Source: a virus
Length of the DNA: 38,284 nucleotides
IMG/VR virus record: IMGVR_UViG_3300036851_000082
Location: 1 to 38,284 of that record
Strand: one strand, 5' to 3'
How positions within the stretch are numbered: position 1 is the first letter of the stretch; each line of letters starts with the position of its first letter. Below, one piece after another: positions 8,701 through 16,722 of the stretch. The translations under genes and the position numbers were made by a program. Under the pieces are notes generated by a model, which was not told the DNA's origin, ran no database searches, and saw only the letters and a program-made list of their open reading frames with translations.

Positions 8701-9333
8701 ATGGTCGTACGCAATCCACAAGTGCGGCGGCGCTTCGGTTCTCATGGCTCGCCGGCGCTGCCTCTGCCTGTGCGAGGCGGGGGCGGGAACGTTACTTGGA
8801 ATCCGGCGGACACGGTCAACGCGGTGTTGTCGGGCGGAAATTTGACCGCGACATTCCCCGCGATAGGATGCCTCACTCGCGCGACGGCGTCGCACAACTC
8901 GGGTAAATACTATTACGAGTGCGTCGTCAATTCATTGGACACCGGAAACAATTCGCCCGGCATAGGGGTTGCAACGGCCGCGCTGACGGCCAGCGGCAAC
9001 GGGGTATGGTTTCCAGCGGCGGGCGGCGGGTGCGTCTATCCGGGCCCGACAGCGTTTACGAACAACGGCGCTCCGGTTGATCTTGCCGTGCCTTTCAACG
9101 TCGCCGACGTTTTCATGATTGCGGTGGATATCACGGCCGGTAAGGTGTGGTTCGGGCGCGCTGGGACGTGGACGAACGGCGGCGACCCCGCCGCGGGAAC
9201 AGCACAGAATTTGGATATCACCGCCGGCAGTACATATTTCCCCGCGATGCGCGGGTCGAGCGCTGGCGGCACCGCACGGTTCAAGCAAAGCGCGTGGTCA
9301 TTTGGCGCACCAGCAGGATTTTCGAAGTGGTAG
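8701..9333 (+). CDS. SPRY-domain-like virion protein
   Basis: 210 residues from ATG 8701. After a Gly-rich leader, the sequence shows the SPRY layout: VTWNPADT, SGGNLTATF, then HNSGKYYYECVV with the aromatic run, PGIGVATA, a loop, FMIAVDITAGKVWFGRAGTWTNGGDPAAGT, and a final YFPAMRG strand. SPRY domains in phage tails and capsids mediate binding to partners or host surface. It follows the second copy of the small paralogue, as the LamG gene follows the first, suggesting a duplicated two-gene cassette with different binding domains. Confidence 0.8.
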   Translation: MVVRNPQVRRRFGSHGSPALPLPVRGGGGNVTWNPADTVNAVLSGGNLTATFPAIGCLTRATASHNSGKYYYECVVNSLDTGNNSPGIGVATAALTASGNGVWFPAAGGGCVYPGPTAFTNNGAPVDLAVPFNVADVFMIAVDITAGKVWFGRAGTWTNGGDPAAGTAQNLDITAGSTYFPAMRGSSAGGTARFKQSAWSFGAPAGFSKW

Positions 9334-9387
9334 GACCGGCGCGACGGTTTCGCGCGTGTGCAGTAATCACGAGGTAGGAGGTTTATC

Positions 9388-10182
9388 GTGGCAACGCAAA
9401 TCATCGTAGTCCCCGTCGGTTCGCCGCAGCGGGTGTTCCTGAATCAACCGGGCGGCGTCGGCAGCGCATGCTCGCAACCGGGCGCGACGGGTTCGATGCT
9501 GCTTGAGTACTCGCTCGACGGCGTCAACTTCATTGCGGCGCCGCAAGGGCTCTCCGCGGCCCCGTACGCGCTCGGCGCCTTCACGGCGGGGGGTACGCCC
9601 AACCCCGGCGGCGCCGGCCCCGCATTTCCTCCCTACGCGGTCGTACGCGCGACGGCGGCGACGGTCGCGGGCGTGTTGCTCGTGTCCGACGTTTCCCAAG
9701 TCACCGGCGGCGTGCAAATGGATCGCCAGATGGCGGCGGTTGCCGGCGTCGCCTACACGATGCCGAACATCACGACGGAAGCGAATCTGTTCGCGCTGCG
9801 GCTGCCGCCGGGCCTGTTGAAAGCGAATTTCCGCATAGAGATCGACATCGCGTTGACGCTGACGAACAACGCCAACGTTAAGACGCTGCGAGCGTACTTC
9901 GGCAACACCGGCGCGGGGACGGTGTTCGAAACGCAGGCGGTGACGTCGTTCGCCGGTTTTCGTGCGGGATACGTGATTTCCGGCCGCAACGACGGCGCCT
10001 CCGTCATCGGGGGCAACGTCGGCTCGGCGGGCGGTTACGGCGGCAGCGTGACGGCGAATGCGCTAATCGTGGCGAATGCCGCGTATCAGACGGCCGAGCA
10101 GGAGCTTTACATCACCGGCCAGAAGGCGACCGGCACCGACGCCCTCACCCTCGACCAGCTGTCGGTACGCCTGATCCAGTAG
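9388..10182 (+). CDS. structural-type protein upstream of scaffold
   Basis: 264 residues from GTG 9388, preceded by a strong AGGAGG at 9377-9382. Strand-rich, with SMLLEYSLDGVNF (a motif common in small phage structural proteins measuring sample-like repeats), a central Gly/Ala region and a C-terminal jelly-roll-like half (FRIEIDIALTLTNNANVKTLRAYFGNTG, LYITGQKATGTDALTLDQLSVRLI). Likely another virion decoration or fibre protein. The gene ends just before the second late promoter region. Confidence 0.7.
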   Translation: MATQIIVVPVGSPQRVFLNQPGGVGSACSQPGATGSMLLEYSLDGVNFIAAPQGLSAAPYALGAFTAGGTPNPGGAGPAFPPYAVVRATAATVAGVLLVSDVSQVTGGVQMDRQMAAVAGVAYTMPNITTEANLFALRLPPGLLKANFRIEIDIALTLTNNANVKTLRAYFGNTGAGTVFETQAVTSFAGFRAGYVISGRNDGASVIGGNVGSAGGYGGSVTANALIVANAAYQTAEQELYITGQKATGTDALTLDQLSVRLIQ

Positions 10183-10187
10183 GAGCC

Positions 10188-10225
10188 TTGTGTTTTCGCG
10201 CCCGCGGGTGCTCTAATTCGAGCAC
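10188..10225 (+). promoter_or_regulatory. internal late promoter overlapped by repressor-type operator
   Basis: TTGTGT at 10188-10193 and TCTAAT at 10212-10217 (five of six matches to TATAAT) are 18 bases apart. The -10 lies inside a perfect palindrome, GTGCTC-TAATTC-GAGCAC (10208-10225), of exactly the same form and spacing as operators in the immunity region. A bound repressor would cover the -10. As RNA, it would extend to a 10-bp stem (10204-10229) with one G-U pair, so a processing hairpin or terminator is the alternative reading. Confidence 0.65.
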
Positions 10226-10329
10226 TCGCGGAGTCGCGAGGGAACGAAAGAAAGGGACGTCTATGTGAATGAGGCTACCGGCCGCCTTTGACCGGGAGCG
10301 CTGTAAAGCGCCTCGTTGGACGTACTCCA
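10226..10329 (+). promoter_or_regulatory. scaffold mRNA leader with start-stop codon pair
   Basis: About 100 bases without a convincing gene. A good Shine-Dalgarno AGGGA (10253-10257) stands five bases before ATG-TGA (10263-10268), a minimal start-stop element, followed by a GTG frame of eight codons (10265-10291). The scaffold ATG at 10330 itself has only a weak ribosome site. The arrangement could tune ribosome entry on the scaffold message. An overlapping 31-residue frame from 10269 seems a chance ORF. Confidence 0.4.
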
Positions 10330-11262
10330 ATGCCGAACGACACGTTTGTATTGCCCGGAATTGACGCCGCGCCGGCCGCTGCACCCGCAGCCACGCCGGA
10401 TAACTCGACGAGCTCGGCGACCGTCGACACTGGCAGCGCACCCGCTGCCGCGCCCGCGAACAACGACCCGAACGCCCCCGCGCCCGCCCATGATCCAGGC
10501 CAGCAACCGCCGGCCGATCCGAAGGCCGACGACAAGGGCGAGCAGCGTCGCCAATCGCGAGGCATACAACGACGGTTCGACGAGCTCACCGCGGACAACC
10601 GCGCGACGAAGGCCCTGCTCGATCGCACGCTAGGAGTGCTAGAACGCTTCGCGCCGGGACAGCAGCAGCCCGGGCAGGCCGCCGAGCAACCCGAACCGCG
10701 CGAGCAGGATTTCAATTCTTGGCAAGAGTATCAGCGCGCGCTCACGCGTTGGGAGGCTCGGCAGGCGTATTTGGAGTCGACGCGCGCCGACCGTGAAGCG
10801 CAGCAACGGGAACAGCAGCAGCGGGCGACGCATCAACAAACCGCGCAGGTTCAGCAAGCGGTCGAGACGATGCACGCTCACGTCGCAACGGCTATGCAGC
10901 AAGCGGCCGCGCGATACCCCGACTACGTCGACACGATCGAAGGCGCGACGTTCGATATCCCGCCGACGCTCGAATACGCGATCGCGACTAGCGATGCGCC
11001 GGGCGACGTCTGTTACTACCTTGCCAAGAACGAGAATGTTGCCCGGCAACTGGCGCGATTGGCGCCGGTTCAGGCGGCGCACCAAATCGCCCGCATTGCC
11101 GCGCACATGCGCGCAGGACCGTCAATCTCCAACGCGCCCGCACCCGGCCGACCAGCCAACACGCGAGGCGCAGCGGTCAACGCTTACCCGGAAAACGCGA
11201 CGCCCGAGCAGCATAAGGCTTGGTTGGAGCGCCAGAACGCGGGAGCGCGCGCCGCACGTTAA
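10330..11262 (+). CDS. scaffolding protein (P22 gp8-like position and composition)
   Basis: 310 residues (P22 scaffold is 303). The N-terminus is Ala/Pro/Asp-rich and disordered; residues about 75-200 are charged and Gln-rich with long helices (RALTRWEARQAYLE, QQREQQQRATHQQTAQVQQAVETM). The C-terminal 25 residues end in a short basic helix, HKAWLERQNAGARAAR, like the coat-binding basic helix-turn-helix of P22 scaffold. It guides coat assembly and leaves or is degraded before packaging. I used ATG 10330; a TTG at 10288 would extend it but crosses the leader. Directly precedes the coat gene. Confidence 0.85.
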   Translation: MPNDTFVLPGIDAAPAAAPAATPDNSTSSATVDTGSAPAAAPANNDPNAPAPAHDPGQQPPADPKADDKGEQRRQSRGIQRRFDELTADNRATKALLDRTLGVLERFAPGQQQPGQAAEQPEPREQDFNSWQEYQRALTRWEARQAYLESTRADREAQQREQQQRATHQQTAQVQQAVETMHAHVATAMQQAAARYPDYVDTIEGATFDIPPTLEYAIATSDAPGDVCYYLAKNENVARQLARLAPVQAAHQIARIAAHMRAGPSISNAPAPGRPANTRGAAVNAYPENATPEQHKAWLERQNAGARAAR

Positions 11263-11274
11263 AAGGAAATCGAC

Positions 11275-12498
11275 GTGGCGAACCAAATCCTCACCCCGGT
11301 CATGATTACCAATGAAGCGGTAATCGTGCTGGAAAACCAATGCGCGATGGTCAAGCTCTGCGATTCGCAGTACAGCGACCAATTCGCGAAAGACGGCGCG
11401 AAAATCGGCAGCGTTCTCAACGTTCGCAAGCCCCCGCGCTACATCGGCCGCCAAGGCCCGGCACTGTCGGTCGAAGATCAGACCGAAACGCAGGTTCCGC
11501 TCGTCATCACGACGCAGTTCGGCGTCGACGTGCAATTCTCGTCGGCCGACCTGACGCTTTCGCTGCAAGATTTCAGCGCTCGCGTGCTGAAACCGCAAAT
11601 GGCGGTCATCGCCAACCGCGTCGACCGCGACGGCATGCTGCAATACCAAAACGTCGCGAATCTCGTCGGCACGCCGGGCACGCCGCCGGCGACGCTGGGA
11701 TCGTTGCTCGCCGTCGGTCAACGCCTGCAAGAAATGGCGGCGCCTGACGACGGCCAGAAGTTCCTGATTCTCGGGCCGGCCGCGAATACATCGCTCGTCA
11801 ATGGCCTGTCGGGCCTTTTCAATTCGCAGAGCAAGCTCTCCGAGCAATACGGTAGCGGCATGCTCGCCGACGTCGCTGGTCTGAAGGTATTCATGGACCA
11901 GAACGTCGTCACGCAAACGGTGGGCCCGCTCGGCGGGGCGCCGCTTGTCAACGGCGCGAATCAAGGGCTCACGAGCGGATGGGCGTACTCGCAGAACCTT
12001 GTCACCGACGGTTGGACGGCGGCGGCGGCGCTGCGCCTGAATGCGGGCGACGTGTTTACGTTGCAAAACGTGTTCTCTGTCAATCCGCAGTCGCGCGCGT
12101 CGACCGGCGTTCTGCAACAGTTCGTCGTGCAGCAAAACGTGTCGAGCGATGCCGGCGGCAACGCGACGATTCCGATCGTGCCCGCGATCATCAGCGCGGG
12201 GCAATTCCAGAACGTCACGATCACGCCGGCCGACAACGCACCGTTGACGATCTCGGGCTCGGCCGGCGTCGGCTACGCGCAAAACCTCGGATTCCACAAG
12301 TCGGCATTTACCGTCGCCTTCGTCGACATGATCTTGCCGCGTGGCACCGACATGGCCGAGCGTCGCGTGTGGAAGAACGTTTCGATTCGCATCATCCGCG
12401 CCTACGACATCAACAACGACCGTTTCCCATCGCGTACCGACGTGTTGTACGGGTACAAGACGATCTACCCCGAGCTCGGAGTGCGCCTCACGAATTAG
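11275..12498 (+). CDS. major capsid (coat) protein, P22 gp5-like
   Basis: 407 residues from GTG 11275 with AAAAGGAA upstream. The N-terminus (MITNEAVIVLENQCAMVKLCD), the segment KIGSVLNVRKPPRYIGRQG, then VPLVITTQFGVDVQFSSADLTLSLQDF are hallmarks of the P22 coat family, as is the EQYGSGMLADVAGLKVFMDQNVVTQT stretch. P22 coat is 430 residues. The HK97-like core plus inserted I-domain region builds the T=7 procapsid with the scaffold encoded just upstream. Confidence 0.93.
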   Translation: MANQILTPVMITNEAVIVLENQCAMVKLCDSQYSDQFAKDGAKIGSVLNVRKPPRYIGRQGPALSVEDQTETQVPLVITTQFGVDVQFSSADLTLSLQDFSARVLKPQMAVIANRVDRDGMLQYQNVANLVGTPGTPPATLGSLLAVGQRLQEMAAPDDGQKFLILGPAANTSLVNGLSGLFNSQSKLSEQYGSGMLADVAGLKVFMDQNVVTQTVGPLGGAPLVNGANQGLTSGWAYSQNLVTDGWTAAAALRLNAGDVFTLQNVFSVNPQSRASTGVLQQFVVQQNVSSDAGGNATIPIVPAIISAGQFQNVTITPADNAPLTISGSAGVGYAQNLGFHKSAFTVAFVDMILPRGTDMAERRVWKNVSIRIIRAYDINNDRFPSRTDVLYGYKTIYPELGVRLTN

Positions 12499-12564
12499 GG
12501 CGCCCGCGCTCGCGACCCGCGGCGCGCAGAACATCGCGCGCCGCTTTTTCAAAGGAAATTGGCA

Positions 12565-12924
12565 ATGGCGAAACGCCCCGACCTATCGAAGCTCACAGAC
12601 GCGCAATACAAGGCGCTCACGCCCGAGCAATTGCTCGACTACAACAAGCAATTACCCGAGGTCGATTACTCGAATCCGTATCAGCCGAGCGAGCATCCGT
12701 ACCCGAGCATGCGCTTCGCGCTCGTCGATACGCCAAGCGGCAAGCGCTTGCGCACGGCGCGCGTCAACAACGAAGCCGAGGATAAGGCGCTCGGCGAAGG
12801 ATGGGAAAAGTCGTTGCTCGCGCTCGGCATCGAAACCGCGCCCGCGGCGGCGGCGGTGCAGACGGAAGAATTCGAGATCAATCTTCCGCCGGAAAGCGAG
12901 CACGCGAGTGCGGCCTCAGTCTGA
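12565..12924 (+). CDS. hypothetical protein after coat gene
   Basis: 119 residues from ATG 12565 with AAAGGAAA upstream (a TTG at 12559 is less likely). Acidic, with a YKALTPEQLLDYNKQLPEVDY N-terminal part and a C-terminal Ala/Glu tail. No transmembrane or known motif. Its place between coat and a GroES-like gene suggests a role in the head, such as decoration or assembly, but the sequence does not say. The next gene starts inside its last codons. Confidence 0.7.
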   Translation: MAKRPDLSKLTDAQYKALTPEQLLDYNKQLPEVDYSNPYQPSEHPYPSMRFALVDTPSGKRLRTARVNNEAEDKALGEGWEKSLLALGIETAPAAAAVQTEEFEINLPPESEHASAASV

Positions 12925-13186
12925 CCGTCTGGCGGTGCGCCGGCAATCCGGCGAGCGCGTGCTGCCGTGGGGGCTCGTCATTCCCGGCGGGGAAGATCAC
13001 GGGACCGCGCACGTCGGCGTCGTCGTCGACGCTGGCCCGGGCCGGCGCGTGCGCGAGCGCGTGCTGCCGATGGAATGCGCCGTCGGCGACGTCGTCTTGT
13101 ACTCGTCGCGCACCGACGCCTTCGTGCTCGGGGATGGCTCGCACGTCGACGTCGTCGAAGAAGCAAGCGTAATCGGAGTTTTCTGA
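12908..13186 (+). CDS. single-domain GroES-like (Cpn10-fold) protein
   Basis: 92 residues from GTG 12908, overlapping the previous gene's end by 17 bases. It follows the Cpn10 pattern: SDRLAVRRQSGERV, then a mobile-loop-like segment with hydrophobic triplet LVI (GLVIPGG), AHVGVVVDAGPGRR (compare the VVAVGPG of GroES), CAVGDVVLYSS (compare VGDKVLF) and a closing VVEEASVIGVF (compare LREDDILAVIE). Likely a co-chaperonin that caps host GroEL, as T4 gp31 does for its coat protein. It stands right behind the coat gene. No GroEL is encoded here. Confidence 0.82.
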   Translation: MRPQSDRLAVRRQSGERVLPWGLVIPGGEDHGTAHVGVVVDAGPGRRVRERVLPMECAVGDVVLYSSRTDAFVLGDGSHVDVVEEASVIGVF

Positions 13187-13896
13187 TGGCCGTCACCGTC
13201 ACCGGCAACGATCTAATCAAGGATGCGAGCTTGCTCGCTGGCGTTGGCGATCAGTACAACCCCGACGACTACGCGACGCAATCGCTGGCTGTGCGCATGC
13301 TGAACGACATGCTCGACGCGTGGTCGGCCGATCCGCTGCTCGTGTTCGCGGTCCTTGAGGGTGTCGTGCCTATCACGGTCGGCGTCAACACGATCACGCT
13401 GCCCGGCGGCACCGTCACCGTCAACCCCAGCGTCATCAATGCCGTTAGCATCGTCGATTCCGGCAACAACACCTATCCGTGCACGATCATCGGCGCCGCC
13501 GACTGGGCGAAGATTCAGTACAAGCCCTCTAGCGGGCGCCCCGAGGTCGTTTATTTCGACTACGGGCGCCCCGTTTGCACCGGCTATCTGTACTACACGC
13601 CCGCGTTCGCCGGCGACACGCTGCACGTCTGGTATCAGCAGGATTTGCAGAATTTCGTCGCGCTGACGAACGTGCTCGTTGCGCCGCAGGGCTATTCGCT
13701 CGCGATCAAGTGCTCGCTCGCGCGCTTGATGTGCGTCGCCAACGGCAAGGAAGCGTCGGCCGAATTGCGCCGGCAAGAGCGCATCGCCAACCGCACCGCG
13801 CGCCTCGGCCACATTCAGCCGACCACGCTACCGATGGCGGCGCCGATCGGCGACGGCGGCCATTACAACATCTACACCGACAGGTATACGCGATGA
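13186..13896 (+). CDS. tail accessory factor / head completion protein (P22 gp4-like)
   Basis: 236 residues from ATG 13186, sharing a base with the previous stop. The N-terminus (GNDLIKDASLLAGVGDQYNPDDYATQSLAVRMLNDMLDAWSADPLLVF) is typical of the P22 gp4 family: helices that bind the portal bottom. A strand-rich middle and a C-terminal helix (SLAIKCSLARLMCVANGKEASAELRRQERIANRTAR) follow. It closes the packaged head and makes the first tail ring. P22 gp4 is 166 residues; this one has a longer middle. Confidence 0.85.
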   Translation: MAVTVTGNDLIKDASLLAGVGDQYNPDDYATQSLAVRMLNDMLDAWSADPLLVFAVLEGVVPITVGVNTITLPGGTVTVNPSVINAVSIVDSGNNTYPCTIIGAADWAKIQYKPSSGRPEVVYFDYGRPVCTGYLYYTPAFAGDTLHVWYQQDLQNFVALTNVLVAPQGYSLAIKCSLARLMCVANGKEASAELRRQERIANRTARLGHIQPTTLPMAAPIGDGGHYNIYTDRYTR

Positions 13897-14510
13897 CCGA
13901 CAAGGTTCCGTTCCGGCCGCCGCACGATGTAGTCATCTGCCGCAAGCAATCGCGCGAGGAAAAGCGCGACAGCGGCCTCGTCGTTCCCGAATTCGCGGAA
14001 GCGCGCCCCGACGCACTCGTGCTTGCGGCCGGCGAGGGTCAACTGCAACACGACGGTACGCGTCTGCCCATGCACGTGCGCGTTGGCGATACCGTGATAT
14101 TCCCCGAGACGCGCGGGCAGAAATTCTCGTACCACGGCATCGAATATCTCGCGATTCGCGAGGGGCACTGCATCGCGCTCGTCGACGCCGCCGGCGAGCT
14201 CGTGCCGTTGGCCGACTTCGTCATCGCCGAGCAGTTGCCGACGGAGCGCGTCAACGACGGCGGTGTCATCGTCATTCCGTCGACCGCCGACGATCGCGAC
14301 GAGGCGACGCTGCTCGCGGTCGGGCCCGGCCGCATCCGCGACGATGGCGCCCGCGCCGAACCGCAATTGCGCGCCGGCGAGCGCGTGCTCTATATGAAGC
14401 GCCAGGGCGACCATTTCACGCACAAAGGCCGCGCGCTCGTCGCCTTCCGCGAGGAACACGTCGTTTGCGTGACCGCTGACGCACCCGTTGCCGAGGCAGT
14501 GGCAGCGTGA
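13893..14510 (+). CDS. tandem double GroES-like protein
   Basis: 205 residues, ATGA overlap with the gp4-like gene. Two Cpn10-type domains in a row. Domain 1 (about 1-100): HDVVICRKQSREEKRDSGLVVPE, ALVLAAGEGQ, HVRVGDTVIFPE, EYLAIREGHCIALVD. Domain 2 (about 105-198): FVIAEQLPTERVNDGGVIVIPS, TLLAVGPGR, LRAGERVLYMK, ALVAFREEHVVCVTA. Each keeps a hydrophobic triplet (LVV; VIV) where GroES has the IVL that docks into GroEL. A fused pair would be a pseudo-symmetric cap. It is a separate gene from the single-domain one at 12908. Confidence 0.85.
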   Translation: MTDKVPFRPPHDVVICRKQSREEKRDSGLVVPEFAEARPDALVLAAGEGQLQHDGTRLPMHVRVGDTVIFPETRGQKFSYHGIEYLAIREGHCIALVDAAGELVPLADFVIAEQLPTERVNDGGVIVIPSTADDRDEATLLAVGPGRIRDDGARAEPQLRAGERVLYMKRQGDHFTHKGRALVAFREEHVVCVTADAPVAEAVAA

Positions 14511-16720
14511 GCAACACCGGCAAAATTATGCCGCTGTTCGGATTCGGCACCGGCCGCAAGTCGGCCAACGTGTCGGCGCAGCAGCGCACGAACCTGTACG
14601 TGGAAGTCATGGAGGACGAGGAAAAGGGCAGGCTCGTTTTGTACGCGCGCCCCGGCCTCGTGCGTCAAGTGATCGCGCTACGGCCAGGGCCGCCGCTCGG
14701 CTATACGCCGGTTCCGGGCGCGATCCGCGGCATGATTCAAGTGTTCAACGAGGGCTTGCGCGCCGACGTTGTCTACTATGCCGCCGGGAATGTGTTCTAT
14801 TGGATGGACGGCCCGCTCGCGCAACTGGCGATGCCGGCGGCGACGCCTTCGCCGACATTCCTCGCGTCGACCGGCCCCGTGCGCTTCGCCTTCAATGGCG
14901 ACGAAGTCCTCGCCGTCGACGGAGTATCGGCGTATCTGATAAGCGGCGGCGTTCCGTTCGTCACCGATAGCTCGGGGATGCTGAATCCTCCGCCAGCGGG
15001 CGCGCGCACTGTCTGCGCCCTCGGCGGCTTCCTCGTGTGCGACGATCCGAGCGCGTCGGGCCGCTGGCGCTGGTCGGACATCAACGACGCCTCGTCCTGG
15101 CCGTCGCTCAACTTCGCCACGGCCGAGCTATTGCCCGACACGCTAACGGGCGTGTTCGCCGCGCACGGCGAGCTCTGGCTAATGGGCGCGTCGTCGATCG
15201 AAATATGGGCGGTACAGCCGTCTGGCCTGACGGGCTCACAACCGTTTACGCGCATTCCCGGCGTTGCGGTGGAATGGGGCACGACGGCGTACGACACGAT
15301 TCGCCAAGTCGGCGGCGGCGGCGAAGTGTGCTTCCTCGGCCGCAACATCAATGGGCAGCGCCAAGTCGTCATGATGCAGGCGTACAAGGCGAGCGTGGTA
15401 TCGACGCCGGATATCGACGCCGAAATCGCCGCCGACCTGACGCCCGACGCAGCGACGGCCGTCGTCGAGATTCACTCTGGGCATATCTGGTACGTGCTCA
15501 ACCTTGCCTCGCGCTCGTGGGCCTTCGACCTGACTACTTCGCAAAAGGTCGGCGCTCCCGTGTGGGAAATCTGGTCGACCGATGGCGGCCGCTACGCCGG
15601 ACAGTATGCGGTTACGGCGTGGAATATTCAATTTCAGAGCGACTATCGCGATCAACGCATCTATCAACTTGGCGCGGGCGTGTACACCGACGACGGCCAA
15701 ACGCTGGCGCGCGAGGTCGTTACGAAGCATGCTGTTGGCGACTACGAGCGCTTCACTATCGATGAGATTTTCGTCGACCTCGAAACCGGCGTCGGCGCCG
15801 AAACCGGCGGCGCGCCACCGGGCAGCGCTTTGCGCTTCGACGGCGTTTCTACGTACGTCAACGTTCCCGACGTCGTCGCGCATCAAATCGCGCCGCCGCT
15901 CACGCTCGAAGCAATGGTTACGTTTCACTCCGCCGTCCCGCCGTTGCAGGGCATCGTGCGCAAGATGGATGCCGGTATTCCGCAAGTGGAATGGCTGTTG
16001 CAGGCGTTCAATGGAAGGATACGCGCCAGCTACACGGGCGCGACCGGCATTAAACACGAGACACCGGAATTCCTATTCACGGTCGGCGTTCCCACGCGCG
16101 TGTCAGCGCGTATAGCGCCCACCGTCATAGAGCTTTTCATAAATGGCGTGTTTTTCGGATTGACGCCAATCACCGGCGGAACACCGGCGCCAGTGGGCGA
16201 GCCACTAACTATCGGCTGCATTTCTCCGTACGCGCTGTCGCCAGTGCCAACCGAATTCGCGCCCGCCACGATTTCGGACGTGCGCTTGTGGAATATATTG
16301 CGCACGCCGGAGCAGATTCTTACGCTGGCCTTCGAACGCCTTAATGGTAGCGAGCCCGGACTGCTGTCGTACTGGAAACTGGACGAGGGCAACGGCCTCG
16401 TCGCGAACGACACGATGGGCGTGCAGAACGGAGCCCTTACGTCGACGACGCCGGCGTCGACTATGCCGCAATGGGTCGCGGACCCGACGTGGCCGAACAA
16501 CACCGTCGCCACGACGCCGCAAATCATGGCGCAATGGTCGAAGGACGGCGGGCACACGTGGGGCTCGGAAATTTGGCAATCGCTCGGCGCGATCGGCGCT
16601 TATCGCGTGCGCGCGGTGTGGCGGATGCTTGGGCTCGGCCGCGATTGGCTGTTTCGCCTGCGCGTCACCGACGCGATCAAAGTCGTGATTATCAACGCCG
16701 CCATGCGGGTGCGGGGCTAG
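14507..16720 (+). CDS. packaged-DNA stabilisation / tail hub protein (P22 gp10-like) with inserted LamG domain
   Basis: 737 residues from GTG 14507 (GTGA overlap). Residues 1-433 match the gp10 family: QQRTNLYVEV, LYARPGLV, strand-rich propeller repeats, RWRWSDINDASSWP, SSIEIWAV, VEWGTTAYDTI, VWEIWSTDGGRYAG, ETGVG. The family's C-terminal motif, with SKDGGHTWGSE, YRVRAVWRMLGLGRDWLFRLRVTD and INAAMR, resumes at about 668. Between them, about 434-667, lies a complete LamG-like jelly roll (ALRFDGVSTYVNVPD, LTLEAMVTF, VIELFINGVFFG, ISDVRLWNILRTPEQI, LLSYWKLDEG). Without the insert it would be about 503 residues, near P22 gp10 (472). Confidence 0.9.
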   Translation: MSNTGKIMPLFGFGTGRKSANVSAQQRTNLYVEVMEDEEKGRLVLYARPGLVRQVIALRPGPPLGYTPVPGAIRGMIQVFNEGLRADVVYYAAGNVFYWMDGPLAQLAMPAATPSPTFLASTGPVRFAFNGDEVLAVDGVSAYLISGGVPFVTDSSGMLNPPPAGARTVCALGGFLVCDDPSASGRWRWSDINDASSWPSLNFATAELLPDTLTGVFAAHGELWLMGASSIEIWAVQPSGLTGSQPFTRIPGVAVEWGTTAYDTIRQVGGGGEVCFLGRNINGQRQVVMMQAYKASVVSTPDIDAEIAADLTPDAATAVVEIHSGHIWYVLNLASRSWAFDLTTSQKVGAPVWEIWSTDGGRYAGQYAVTAWNIQFQSDYRDQRIYQLGAGVYTDDGQTLAREVVTKHAVGDYERFTIDEIFVDLETGVGAETGGAPPGSALRFDGVSTYVNVPDVVAHQIAPPLTLEAMVTFHSAVPPLQGIVRKMDAGIPQVEWLLQAFNGRIRASYTGATGIKHETPEFLFTVGVPTRVSARIAPTVIELFINGVFFGLTPITGGTPAPVGEPLTIGCISPYALSPVPTEFAPATISDVRLWNILRTPEQILTLAFERLNGSEPGLLSYWKLDEGNGLVANDTMGVQNGALTSTTPASTMPQWVADPTWPNNTVATTPQIMAQWSKDGGHTWGSEIWQSLGAIGAYRVRAVWRMLGLGRDWLFRLRVTDAIKVVIINAAMRVRG

Positions 16721-16722
16721 TC

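Noticed and set aside
7891-9333. A 480-residue single protein reading through the LamG and small paralogue genes
   Set aside because: The first 270 residues are Arg-rich shadow of the LamG gene; only the part from ATG 8701 shows a real domain (SPRY-like).
10269-10364. 31-residue ORF in the scaffold leader
   Set aside because: No ribosome site of its own, overlaps the scaffold start by 35 bases, and has no recognisable composition.
11122-12552. 476-residue reverse-strand open frame over scaffold and coat genes
   Set aside because: Shadow of the coat gene; low-complexity Arg-rich product, no ribosome site, coding strand already explained.
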